From positions 1 to 53,530 of the forward strand of contig JAAMXP010000640.1 in NCBI GenBank assembly GCA_019693395.1: 53,530 bases of DNA. Direction: 5' to 3'. This document shows, piece after piece, positions 12,413 through 24,000 of the stretch. The notes under the pieces were generated by a model. That model saw only the letters and a program-made list of their open reading frames with translations, searched no databases and was not told the DNA's origin. Source of the stretch: Ettlia oleoabundans (Eukaryota > Chlorophyta > Chlorophyceae > Chlamydomonadales). The position numbers and the translations under genes are program-made. Position 1 is the first letter of the stretch; the number at the start of each line of letters is the position of its first letter.

Positions 12413-14067
12413 ATGGAGAAAGGTCTTGACCCATGCGGGCCTTCCGGAAGGAGCGAAGGAGCCTTTTCCAGCACACCTGGCAGTGGCGGCGTCGGCCAGC
12501 AGCAGCGTGCCATGGAGCCAGCCAACCTGCCGCTCCAGCTGCGGCTTACGCGCCGAATGGAGCAGGCTGTGACCCTCTTCTCCATCCTCCTCCAGCTTGC
12601 TCTGTACAGGCGCTCAGCCACTGTGCTGACCCTGCGGCAGCATGCAAACCAGGCAGCCCTGCTGACGCTCCGTGGCATCTGCTGGATGGCGGCAACATAT
12701 CTGCCGGTGCAGTCCTGGCTCAAGTACAGGTGCGTGTGCGGCACCCAGTTGATTTTTGTTTTGAGCGACAGGGTGAGGTAACTGCAGTTTGTTCCAGACC
12801 GCGGTCAGGCAAGGGTCAGTGGCACATCCACAGCACTGCATCAAGGGTAACAACACCAGGTGCCTTCAAACTCATGCAAGCACAGGGTTCTACTGATTGG
12901 AACAATGAGGCTGGCCATAGCCATTGTGCCCAGCCAGCGAACTGCTCAGGTTGGTTGGCTGCATCAGAAAGGGTTGCATTTTGTGCCCAAGCCTACCTAC
13001 ATTCTCACCTGCATTTCGCCCGTTGAAACTTGTGGTGTGCCATGTGCCTGCCCCATGATCATAATCTGTAGAATGCCACCACCGCAATCCCGCCTGCTGG
13101 CCTGCTGCCCGCAGGAGGGCGATGCAGCGCTTCTGCTCAACCGCCCAGCTACGCCCGGCACCTTAGGCGCTTTCCAGGACTTGCTCCGCCTAGTCACCGG
13201 CACCCGCTTGCTCCCCATGGCCCTCATTGGCGCCATGCTACAGCAGCCGCCCCTGGCTGTGCTGGTGCAGCAGGTGCTGCTGATGTTAGTGACTTCCGAC
13301 AACAATGGGTTCTGTAGCACCCAGCTGCTGACGCAACCGCTGACGAGGCAGCGCATTTCAGCGGTGTGCCGCCAGCTGGACGTGTGGACTCCCATGTTGG
13401 CACCAACCCTGCTCACGCTGGAAGGCAGCACTTGGGCTGGGATCTCAGGCAAGCTAGCAGCAAACGAGCCGGGGGTTCATGCTCTCCTGATAGCTCTCGT
13501 GCCTGTATTGGGTTTCTGGGTGTGTACAGCAGTGAATGCAGTATGCTGGCTTCCAACCTCCATTAATAGCCTCCTGCTCAGTACATTGCCAAGCTTATGT
13601 ATGCCATGCCGCTGCCTGCAGGCGACCAGCTTGACCAGCTGCGCTGCGTTGCCGTGCTTACCTTCCTCCAGATTGTGATCGGGGTGCTTGTCCCCGTATT
13701 GGTTGCTGGCTTCACGGCCCCCGCTGCGCTAGAAGCCCCCGAGGAGCAGCCGCCGCAGCATCCCTGCCAGCCGGCTGAAGAGCCCAGCACTGGTCCCAGC
13801 GTTGCATCCATCAGATTGAGGCGTCGCGCCGCCAGCAGGAGCGCTGGCAGCTGGAAAGCAACGGGCCGCTGGGTGCAGCGCATGGTGGCGGCAGCTGTCG
13901 CACCATTTGCTCGCCTGGATGCTGCCCTGCAAGAAGGCTGCCGACAGAGCGATGGGCTGGCCAGGCTGACATTGCTGGCAGACGTGGCCTTGCTGGTGGC
14001 CAACCTGTGGCAGCTGGCCAAACAAAATGCGGTGGTTCAAGTGGGCCCGTCCCGTGACCGTCCCTGA
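12413..14067 (+). CDS. Unrecognised multi-span membrane protein
   Basis: I do not recognise this family. A three-exon model (12413-12772, 13115-13448, 13622-14067) stays in frame and gives 379 residues. The first 30 residues are Gly/Ser-rich. Hydrophobic stretches follow around MEQAVTLFSILLQLAL, ALLTLRGICWMAATYL, LPMALIGAMLQQ with LAVLVQQVLLMLV, and VLTFLQIVIGVLVPVLVAGF. A basic, Ser/Arg-rich segment of about 60 residues and a final weak helix (LLADVALLVANLWQLAK) end the protein. The pattern suggests four to five membrane passes, with no signal peptide seen. The first donor (AGG|GTGAGG) was chosen because the better-looking CAG|GTGCGT breaks the frame. The second intron is GC-AG (TCAG|GCAAGC), accepted because it joins two hydrophobic blocks in frame. 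The start is the first ATG of the frame with a usable upstream stop. No function is offered. Confidence 0.5.
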
Positions 14068-14974
14068 CACAGCCTGCGCATCCACGCAAGATGCGTGCAT
14101 CCATGTTAGCAGGTCCATGTTAGCAGGCCCAACCCTCACAATTCTCTTTGGCATTCTGGGGTTGCCCAACATAGCATGTTTGTCAAGAGTGCGTCGTCGC
14201 TTCTGGGCTTTGCCCATCCAGGACACCAACTCCAGTTCAGGTCTTCACTAACCCTAGTTTTGCACAAACAGGACAGCAATCTACGTTACGTTCATCTGCC
14301 TGGTTATATGCCTTTGCTTCTGCTCTTGCTTTGTTATGCATATTGTTAACCCTTCTCCCGTGTCCTGTGCACACTGCAAGGATGTCCTGGCTGGTTTTGT
14401 GCCTTGTGTCGTCCAGTTTTCCTTCCAACCACCAGTATAAAACTCTGTGCAGACGGCTGGGCGCCGGCCATCGCGGCGCATGATGTGCTGCATGGTTGAC
14501 ATATGACGTTTTGACCACGTCTAACCAATGTTACCAGGAACATATCCATAAGGCCAGTGCACTGCATGTATCGGCAGTGCAGCAACAAAAAATGCCAGGA
14601 AGTAGCATGCAAAGAATCTGGATGAAAATGGGGGACGGGCAAAAACAGCTGCCAACAGCAGATCAAAGGTCCACACGAGCACGTTAGGAGATGGAAGCAG
14701 CGGATGGGAGCAGATGCAGCACAAGGAACGGGGAAACAGGCAGTTGAGTTATGGGAGCGATAGAAATGAGCAGGCATTCGTTCGTGTAAGGCCCCTGTGC
14801 TTGACCCGCGCTGGCGGGGCAGCCGGGTGTAACAGAGCTTCCTAGCCAGGAAGGCAGAAAGAACTGGCAGAACACTGCACCCGCCAACTACGAGCATGCC
14901 CAGAGTGAAGCAGGCTGGTGGAGAGACATGTTACTAGCTACGCGAGGATACTATCCCAATCCGGCTGGCGCCCC
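14068..14974. other. Convergent spacer between the membrane protein gene and mitoferrin
   Basis: 907 bp holding both 3' UTRs. A TGTAA on plus at 14828-14832 could end the membrane-protein transcript, but it is 760 nt from the stop. Minus-strand open frames here (for example 14346-14897) have no family motif or splice logic and look random. No repeat is evident. Confidence 0.45.
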
Positions 14975-17900
14975 TCAGACGTCTCCCAGCAGCTTCTTGC
15001 TGGTCTCATAGATGCCCCAGCAGATGGCGGCTGCAGGGAAGCAAACAAGGGGAGGAGCGGGGCGCGCAAATCGGGGTGACGAGCAGCAAGCAGTGACTGG
15101 ATGAAGGGTCAGCAAGCAGCATGCAGTGACCAGCACTGGGGCCGACGGTTGGGGAATGCATGCCTTGCCTGAAAGCTCGCAGCATGGCCAGACTTAATAA
15201 AAGGGAAGTTTTGCAGGCATTGGGGTGCAAGGGACGCACCTGAGGGCGCGTGGAAGAGCACACGCGGCTGCCAACCGCGCCACAAAGCTGCAGCGCCCTC
15301 CTCTCTTGCTATCCGCCTCAGCACCGGCAGCTGCAGGCATGCAGACATGTGGGTGGGGCAGGCAGCGGCACGCAGGCGGGCAGGATGGGTGGGCATAGCG
15401 AAGGCAGCCCGGAAAGCGGGGCAGGCAGGCAGATGGGTGGCGCAGCAGGCAGGCAGTCAGACCTCTGCGGCAGGCAGGTGCAACACCAGCAGCTGATGCC
15501 AAAGGTAGGCACTTGCTGCTCTTTTGAGACATTGAGCAGCTACCGGCGGTGGACATACAACAAGAATGCAGCGCCTCACCACACTGGTTGTATTGTAGCG
15601 TGTTGCGCTTCCCAAGCCCTCTAGCTGTAACCTTGTTTTCACTACGTCCAAGGGGGTGGTGGCTGCAGCTGCTAGTCCACCCGCCACGCCGCCTGCTAGC
15701 AATTGCACCCGCAGCCCCTCCTCCTCTCCCTCTTCCTGCAACTCCTCTCCGCTGCCCCCTCCCTCGCCGCTGCCGCCATCGCTGCTGCCTGCCTGGGCTG
15801 ATGCCGCTGTGACCAGCGGCCCCGCCCCAGAATGTAGCTCTCTTCTGCTTCTGCTCCTGCTGCCGTCGCCGTCGCCGCTGCCGCTGCCGCTGGCTGTCGC
15901 CGCATTGGCCGCGGCGCCAGCCGATGACCCCGTGAGGAACTTTTTGATGCTCTCATACGCCGCGAAATGAAGCGCTGTGTAGGGCACATTCATGACTAGC
16001 TGCACAAGCAGCAACGGCACAGGGACGCAGTCAACAACCGGGCAGGGCAGGGCAGGCAGGCAGGCAGGAACGATGGCAGGCCGGTGAGAGCAACGGCTCG
16101 GCAGGCAGGTGAGAGCAACGGCAAGCAGCTTGCTCCAACCCTGGGTGCACAAAGAGCCTGGTGACAGGTATCCCAGATGCTGTTTGATCAATGTTGTACG
16201 TTTAAAAAACTGGGCTTGCTAGCCCCTGTTTGTCGCTGCTCGCTGGTGCTTGCTGGTGCGGGCTCCAAGCTCTGCCTGCTATGACCCAAGTCAAGCCGCG
16301 GGNNNNCCCCCCACACACACACACCACCACCACCACCACACATACACACACTCCAGCAACAAGCAGCAGGGTGACACACCGCCACAATCCAACCACAGAC
16401 TCAACCACCACTACTAAGCCACCATTACCACAATATAACCTGCACCAATACACCCCCACTTTTCCCACCACCGCCACCACCACTCCTTGCTCCGTGCCTC
16501 ACCGTGGTCCAGTACGACTTGTAGAAGGCACGCAGCCCCTCCTGCCGCCAAGTGGTCTCCACACAGTGCATCAGCCCGCGGTAAGGCGAGTGCCGCACCT
16601 GAGCGCCAGCGGTGCCAGGCAGGACGGGGACCAGGGTGAGGGGCACGCTTTGACTGGCCAGCCAGCTGGCTCGGGCACACCTAGGCAAAAAGCTACTACC
16701 CAACAGCTGCTAAACATGCAGCAGCGCTGGCAAGAAAGCTATAGGGAGCCAGCACAAGGTTAGCTGGCAGCCGCGACGTGCACAGCAGCCTGCATGCCTG
16801 CCTCCCCACTGACTCTGCACTGCTGCTGCCTTCTTGTTGCTGGCTGACCTCCCCTGGCCTGTGCCAACCCCTTGCCCTACCTGCATGCGCTGCTTCACCA
16901 CATCCCAAGGGTTCATGCAACCGTCGTTCACGACTGTCGCCGTTGCACCTGCGCACAGCAGCGACAACAACAGTCACGAGTTATTTGCCAACATCATTTA
17001 ACAATCCACATTCCAGTGCTTACAACCTTACAACCTTGAGGCCAGTGCAAGCAAAGCAAGCAATTTATGCATGGCGCCTGAACAGTGCAGGGACCGCCGC
17101 AACATCGACATGCCCTCCTTGCACCAGCGCTGCCAGCCAGGCCTGATAGCCAGCCAGCTAGCCAGACAATCATACAACCACACAGCTCCTATGGGTACAT
17201 ATGCCTCGGTCCCAGTAGTACAGCCACCCGCCCACCTGCTGCTGCATGGGCCAGTGGTTGGTGCCCCTCACGGTTACCCCCGTACAGCTGCTTGGCGGCT
17301 TCATAGGAGGCAAAATAAAGCGCGTGGCTGGGCCTGCAGGGATGCGGGTGCACAAGGATGCGGGGGCGGCATGCAGGTACGGGGTTGCTACTTGTTGTTG
17401 CACAGGAGCGGTGCGGCCCAGGGTCATGCAGCGCGCGCATTCAGGGTGGACTTATTAGCCACAAGAATGCCTGAGCATCTTGTGCCACCGATGGCCATCC
17501 CAAAGTGCAGCGCACAGCAGCTTGGGTGCAGGCACCGCTGATGCTGTGTGGCACCCACCCCGCCCCCAAGGCCACAGCGGTGACTCCTCGGTACAGGCCA
17601 CCGACGCCCTCCCTCCGCAGCACGTTCCGCAGGGCCGTGACCACGCTGGAGTGCAGCTGCAGGCAGGAGTTTATTGCAAGTGAGCCATGCCAGCTGGGCA
17701 ATGGTGGCTGGGGAATGGCAGCTAGAAATTTGCAGCTGGGGGTTGGCATTTGGGGATTGGCCAACCGGTATGCAGGCGTAATGGCGATCGGAGGCACAGC
17801 ACAGCCCAACTCTCGCATATAATTCAACTCTCGCCACTTCAACGCCCAACAGCATGTAGAATCTACTGCCAAGCAGGTGTGCAACGAACCTCCCAACAAC

Positions 17901-18392
17901 GACTGCACCGCCCTCAACAGGCTCGGGCCATCCAAGTGCTTGCCTGCTGTCCAGGATGGGATAGCGCCTGCATGCGTGTCTTCACTGTGTCCACAGGGAA
18001 CATGGCTATGTGCTCTCCAATGCCTGCCGCAGCACCCGCCACCATATGCTGCACCAGGGGGAGCAAAACCAGCGCAGACACAGGTTAGAAGTAGGTGGTG
18101 ACGCTGCCCTTTCACAGCTGCATAGCTGACAACAGGGTAGCTCGGCAGCAGATCGCATACGCATATCAGTATCCTGAACACACGTATTGGTGGCAGGATA
18201 ACTAAATGATTGCAAGGTTGAAGCAATGCCTTGTCAGCAAGAGCGGCGGCAACAGGTGGCGGCCCGCTGCCACACTGCCGCCGCCCAACTAGTCTCAAGC
18301 GAACAGCGACGGCTGAGGGCTGAAGACTCTAAACTGACCCCAGAGAACGTTAGTCCATCATAGCTTTGCACGGCGGCTGCAGGAACGTCCAT
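14975..18392 (-). CDS. MFRN: Mitoferrin, mitochondrial iron carrier
   Basis: Mitochondrial carrier family protein that imports iron across the inner membrane for haem and Fe-S synthesis. Nine exons on minus (18392-18339, 18048-17944, 17656-17559, 17333-17278, 16948-16881, 16598-16503, 15999-15580, 15330-15240, 15030-14975) give 347 residues. Three carrier repeats show [11 protein letters not shown] (about 34-44), [11 protein letters not shown] (about 117-127) and [11 protein letters not shown] (about 274-284). Mitoferrin rather than another carrier is supported by [48 protein letters not shown] and [16 protein letters not shown] loop of about 70 residues rich in Ser, Gly, Ala and Glu sits between helices 4 and 5, longer than usual. 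Intron 2 uses GC (CAG|GCAAGC). A four-base assembly gap lies in intron 6. No presequence is expected for carriers; the start is the nearest ATG before the first helix. Confidence 0.93.
16041..16069. repeat. GGCA-unit microsatellite
   Basis: Short run of GGCA units in intron 6 of mitoferrin. Similar GGCA/TGCC runs occur near 15410-15475 (same gene), 24179-24215 and 47880-47922, always in introns. Confidence 0.75.
16303..16306. other. Assembly gap (4 N)
   Basis: Four unknown bases in intron 6 of mitoferrin, next to a CA-rich run. No coding effect. Confidence 0.99.
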
Positions 18393-18890
18393 GCTGCTAG
18401 TGATGCAGGGGTCGCCCATCCTGCTTGAACGAGTGAGATTTCTGGAGCCTGGCAGCGGCGCTCTGATCAAGGAGCCGCTGCCAGGCTTTAAGGTAAGCTT
18501 GAGAGCTCAGCTGAAAAGGTCGAGGGGGCTGGGACTTTTGGTGGTAGACGGGGTTTAACAAGCGAAGAAGGCGACCAACAAGCTGTTATGGTATTGGGGA
18601 AACTCACAGTATGCATGCGACCAGTCGCCACAGTCGCCACCTCCCACTCGAAAAGGGCCTAACCACGCCCGCCTGGCGGCGGCTGGGCAAGCGGGCCGCA
18701 GCGGCCAGCATTGAGGGCACATGCATTGGAGGAAAAGTGTTAAGCACGGCCTGGGAATAAATAAGCAAAGAACAAGTGATCTACAATTGCACCATGGATA
18801 GCTAAATCAAGGCGACATCCATTCTCTCTTGCATGCGCCGCCTGGCACCAGGGCTGAGTTTGCAATGGAGGGGCTGGGCCCCAAGCATCG
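18393..18890. other. Tandem spacer upstream of mitoferrin
   Basis: 498 bp holding the 3' UTR of the cyclo-ligase gene and the presumed mitoferrin promoter. A very GC-rich patch lies near 18660-18715. I see no coding exon and no clear iron-response motif. An in-frame ATG at 18470 could extend mitoferrin by 26 residues. Confidence 0.4.
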
Positions 18891-20620
18891 CTATGCATCT
18901 GCCCAAGGCGGCAGCACGGCTGAACCAGCAGGGGAGCAGACGATGACTTCATCCGGGGTAACCACAGCATCCACAACCACATCATGAGCCTCCACAGGCA
19001 CCGCCCCCACCAGCTGCGCACGGTAGGACAGCGCCACCAGCAGGGGTGGTGCCCAGCCGCGCGCCGCGGCACGGTCCTGCACATGTATAACAGGAAGCAC
19101 AGAGCACATGTAAACGGGTGGGAGGCCTAACGTCGAGCAGAATGAAGGGGGTTGTATCCCAAAAGCAACAGCAGCCGCGTTTTCAATTGGTACAGTCAAG
19201 GCCAAAGCCCTACATAGGCCAAGCCCAGCACTGCCAGCATGCCCCACCTTAACACATCATGGCCGGCGCAGCACCGTATGTATCTGATTGTCATGTGAGA
19301 TCGACATAGCAGCAAACACTCACCCTTGCCGCATGTATGAATTTGTCGTAGTAGCCGCCGCCGCGGCCCAGGCGCCGGCCACAACGGTCAAAGGCCAGCC
19401 CCGGCATCACAATCAACTCAAGGGGCTCGTCTGCCTGGGGAGGAAGACGACAGGGAGAAAGGGAGAAAGCTAATAGGTTAGAATTAGGTGAGGAAGGGAA
19501 AGGCAAACACAAGCCAGCACACCCACGCCATTGTAGGACTGTGAAGGCTGCCTGAACCGCCCGGCCCAGCGGGTTCATGCCTTGCCGCCGACATAACTGT
19601 CAGATGGCTTGCGTCTCCTCAAGCCTTGTACCACACACAAGAAAGTATCACAACAAAGAATCCCACTGGCCCACCCACCTGCAGCACATCTTCCCGTTCA
19701 CACCCATCCTCATAAGTCGGCCGCGGCTCGCGGATGCCAAAAGGCGGCACTTCCCGCAGCGCATTCCAGCCATCCATGTGCAGGAAGTGCATGTTGGCAT
19801 CCTTGTCCTGCACCCGTGGTACGTACAGCCTGCGGTACAGCATGGGCAGCACAGCATGGGCAGCACAACAATACAGCGTCAGCTCAGGGGTGGGACCGCA
19901 AGCAGATGCTCCAGCGAAATACCAAGGAGATAGGTGCATGCTGCCCTTTCTGCCCCAGCAGCCTCTGTGCTGTTTTTGCTGGGTGCTGCATTCCAAACAC
20001 CCTCTACTGGCTGCGCCAAGCGACCAGCCATGAATGAGGCATGCAGGGCTGTTGTGACCCACCGCTTGCCGCCATCCATGGCTGCCTCCAGCACGGCTGT
20101 GGTATCTACTTCTCGCAATTTGGCGCAGTGCACATAGATGACTGCGTGAGGGGAATCACGGAAGGCGGCGCTGGCCAACACACGGGCGGCAATCAGGCGG
20201 CCTGCACTCCAGGTTTACAGGACCGCAGCAGGGCAAAGAGAACTTGGACCGTGCTCAGGCGAAGTAAAGGGCAGGAGACTCAACAGGAAGGGTATTGACA
20301 GTTGATCACCAGTGCCAGATACGGTCAGCAAAACAGAAATAGCATGCATGTAACCGCTTCAGCCATTGCAGGCTGAGCAGCCGCTACTCACTCTCCTCTG
20401 CCATCTGCTCTGCGCTCAGCTGCCGCAGCGCCGCCTTCACCTCATCCCGCAACCGCCTCTTCTCATCTCTCAACTCAGGTACTGCCGCCGAGGACATACA
20501 GCGGTTGTGAAGGCGGCACGCCGCCGCTGCTGCCGCTCCCGCCACACCCCAGTGTACGGTCTTGGTGCCGTGTCTTTGGAATCGTTGCCGCAAGCTACGC
20601 ACCAACGACCTGGCCAACAT
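18891..20620 (-). CDS. 5FCL: 5-formyltetrahydrofolate cyclo-ligase
   Basis: Converts 5-formyl-THF and ATP to 5,10-methenyl-THF, returning a storage folate to one-carbon metabolism. Five exons on minus (20620-20392, 20201-20063, 19829-19679, 19434-19324, 19076-18891) give 271 residues, long for the family because of an Arg/Ala-rich leader of about 45 residues that resembles a mitochondrial presequence. Motifs in order: [72 protein letters not shown] followed by GYYDKFI (the signature loop), and [15 protein letters not shown] near the end. All introns are GT-AG and all phases close. The ATG opens the leader directly. It is divergent from the MT-A70-type gene across 394 bp. Confidence 0.93.
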
Positions 20621-21014
20621 GCAGATTTTGTCACGTCATAGGCTGCAAGAGTTGCTGGTGCCTCTGAGACATGGCACAGAAGATTCAGCGAGGAGATGCT
20701 TATGTCATGCACAGTACTGCTGCATGCAAGGGAAGCTTGCCGGATTTGCACCCAAAATGAGGCAGCACACGTGTGCACGTGCTGGTGCCACGCAGCCAGA
20801 TGAGGGCACTTGATTTTGCTGATCAGCGCTCGGCATTCACAACTGCAGTCAAAGTCTCTGGCTTGAGCTAGTGGGAGCCCGTCGACCACTTTCGTTTCGA
20901 ACCTCTGTGTCAGCTTGGCTGGCGGCAGCTGACGGCTCTGCAAACGCCCACAGAGACAGGATAAGCAAGATACTAGCACTGCATCCCTGCGAGGACTGCT
21001 CAGCCAGCGGGCAG
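20621..21014. promoter_or_regulatory. Divergent spacer between cyclo-ligase and MT-A70-type gene
   Basis: 394 bp between the two start codons, so both promoters probably lie here. The frame of the MT-A70 gene is open upstream to 20871 without a better ATG context, so part of it may be leader. No TATA box, terminator or repeat is seen. Confidence 0.45.
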
Positions 21015-24000
21015 ATGGCGGAAGAGGGGGACCGCAGGGCCAAGCGCCGCTGTGCGCGAAACAAATACACCTCTACCGCTATGCCCTCTGCCATCCACTA
21101 CGTGGGATACGTGAGCATCCTCGCAGTTCAGGCCAACTGCGGTGGTAGTGGCGGTGGCGTGGTGCTATTACCCGCCTCGCCCTGGTCGCTGTTACTTAGC
21201 TACGCTTCACTGACGCAGGTTGAGGATGACGAGACCCCGGAGATGATCATGGCCAAATTTGCTGAGCTAGAGCGCATCCAGGCAGCAGGACAGGAAGCCA
21301 GAGCAGCACGTGCGCCAGTGGCAGCAACGGCGGACGATGCTCCGGGCAGCAGCGGGGATACTGCAGCCGATGCCGCTGCAGCAGATCTCGGGCCCCAGCA
21401 GCCCCAACCGCAGCAGCAACCGCCGCAGGAACAAGAGCGACCGCCAGAGGCGCAGCAGCAAGGTGTGGCAAGCTTGCCACCTAGCACGTCCACCGCCGCC
21501 TCCGTTGCTGCTGCTGGTGTTGCGCAACCTGCTGCCTCCTTGGCATGCGGCAGTAGCGACATTAGCCATGAGCAAGGTCTGGGTGGTGGGCTGACAGAGG
21601 AGCAGCTGCTGGAGGTGTTCAAGCAGACCAGCATGTTCAACGTGCGCACAGCGCTGCAGGACAACGAAATGCTCATGGGGATCGACGAGATATTGGAGGC
21701 AACCAATGAGCGGTGAGGTAGCACCCAGCTCGCATCACATCGCTGCTATCATCCTCCCAGCCTGCTGTGATCTATATCGAGTTGGCTATGCCGTTGCTTG
21801 TGTTTCTGCTGGGGGGAGGGGGCTTTGGTAAAGGCAAGGGGCTGTGTTCCTCACTATGAGAGTCCTCGAGAGATGCAACTGGTGCAGTGCCCTGGGTTTG
21901 CGCGTGAGCAGCGTGCTTCAAGCTTAAACGCGCTGGGCTTAACGATATGTCCCAATGCATGCCCATCACGACAAATAAAGTGTGCACTAGCCTTCCAACT
22001 CGTCCTACCTGCGCTCCCTCCCGTACATGTCCTGCTGCTGTCTGGCTGGCAGGTACGCCGCCGAGGAACCGGTGTCTGACGACGACGACATGCTGCGTGC
22101 CTTCTGGTCAGATGAAGGTACCGCTGGCATGTACCGTGGAAGCTTTGCTGTCGTGTACTGCTGATTCGTGTATGACGTTATGCTGTGCAGCGTGACGTGG
22201 CACAGTGAGGCGTTGACAGGGTGTCAGGGAGGGAGTTTGTGGGGTAGGGTTTGTGGCTTTCGATGGATGCGCCTTGCACACGTTGTCTACAGATGATGTG
22301 GTGCTTAGTGACTTGGAGGAGGACGAGATGGAGGGCCGGCGCAGCAGGCGGCGCGGCAGCGGCACGGGCCGACTATCACGGCAGGGCAGCGGGCAGGCGC
22401 GTGGTCCTGGCCTGCAGCGCAACGCCGCCTGCGTCAAGGCGAGGCACAATGTCATCACGGCCTACAACCCCACCACTCAGGTAAGCGTGCAGGTGGCTGG
22501 GTGGTGCGTGCTTCCCTTAGTTTGTTGACTAGGTGGGCGGCAGACATTCAATGAATCACTGGTTTGTGGCAACGAGGGGAATCCGCCAGCCCGAGCATTC
22601 TATCATTATACAAGTTATTCCTGTGCGCATGGGTGCAACGAGCAATGCGCTGCCCTTACCCAGCCTTATACCTTCTGGCTCCTTTACCCTCCGCACTAGT
22701 GCCTCGAATTCGCACGCCCCCTTCTCCGCATCGTAACCCTCTGGTTTTGCAAAAGTTGGCATCACCTCAACTGTTGCAGGCGCTTGTGCGGCGCAAGGTT
22801 CGTGTCGGTTTGGAGCGGCCAGAGCTGTGTCAGATTCGGGTGCCACCGCCGCCAATTCCGGTGTCTTGGGGCCGCACCGTGCAGCCCTACGTGCCGTTGC
22901 ATCTGCGCAACGAGCGCGCCATGGCAGGTGGGGAGGCTCGGATGTGTGGGAGGCTTATGGGTGGAGGGCACGCTGTTGGTTGGCATGGCCTATGACAGCT
23001 ATGGGTGGACGGCTGCTGTTGCTGGATTCCCCTTAGTGATCCAAGGCAAAGAGGGCAGCATGAGGGTCGGCCCCTGTGAGCACTCACAAGATAATGACTT
23101 GCCAAGCGTGGCGCACAGCCCTGGTGGACCCTGCCCACCACACCATATCATCAGCCTCCTCATGTATGCTCATGTGTTGCTTGGCTGGGCTGTGCTGCCC
23201 TCCCGGTTGCTGTGTGCAGTGCCAGTGCCACCAGCGCTGCTCAAGGCGATAGGGGAAAGCGGCAGGGCCGTAGACCTAGCAGCCATGGAGCGGAGTGTGT
23301 ATAGGGAGGAGCGCAGCTTACCTGAGGCAGACTGGAGCAGCCTTCTGTCGGCCTCCAGTGGCGGCGGCGGCGCCCAAGGCAGCAGCAGCAGCGGAAGCAG
23401 CAGCCAGGGTTACCAGGCTGTATTTGTTAATCCGGGCTGGGAATGTGAGGGACGGGGCGATGCGGCAGTGCAGGTGGGCCATCAGTGCATTATGGGGTTG
23501 TCTGCCAATTAATTTTGGCAGACTTGTTGGGTGCTGCGGAAAAAAATTTCTCCTGCAACGCACAAACGAAATATGTTGTCCTGCATTGCTGAGATTATGG
23601 CAGCTGCCTGCAAGCCATCAAACAACATTGGCGGCGGTGCAGCAACTGGGTATCAACCAGCCAGCCCCAACTCAGTTGGGACCTGCCCAGCGCCACTCAG
23701 TTTACTGGGTCCTGCCCCCAACCCACCCTTGCTTTGCGCAGCGGTTGGCCAAGCTGCCCATGCGGCGGCTGGTGCCCCGGGGCTTTGTGTTCATCTTTGT
23801 GGAGAAGCAGCACGTGCAGGCGCTGTGCAGACAGGTGGGGCGTGCAGCTGGTTGGCAGGGCAGTGCGGCGTTGCTTGTTTGCCATATATGCCCCAATACC
23901 TTCTGTCCTAGCTGGCTGGCCGGCGGGCTGGCGGGCTGGACCGAGCCAAACGTCCTGTGTGGATCTTGCAGTTCAACCCTACCATTCAACCTTTCCACTT

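Noticed and set aside
14346..14897. 183-residue minus frame in the convergent spacer
   Set aside because: Cys/Ser/Phe-rich, no family feature, no splice partners; better explained as chance in a 3' UTR.
17441..18298. 285-residue continuous minus frame in mitoferrin
   Set aside because: It reads through two introns; only short parts overlap real exons and in the wrong frame for much of it.
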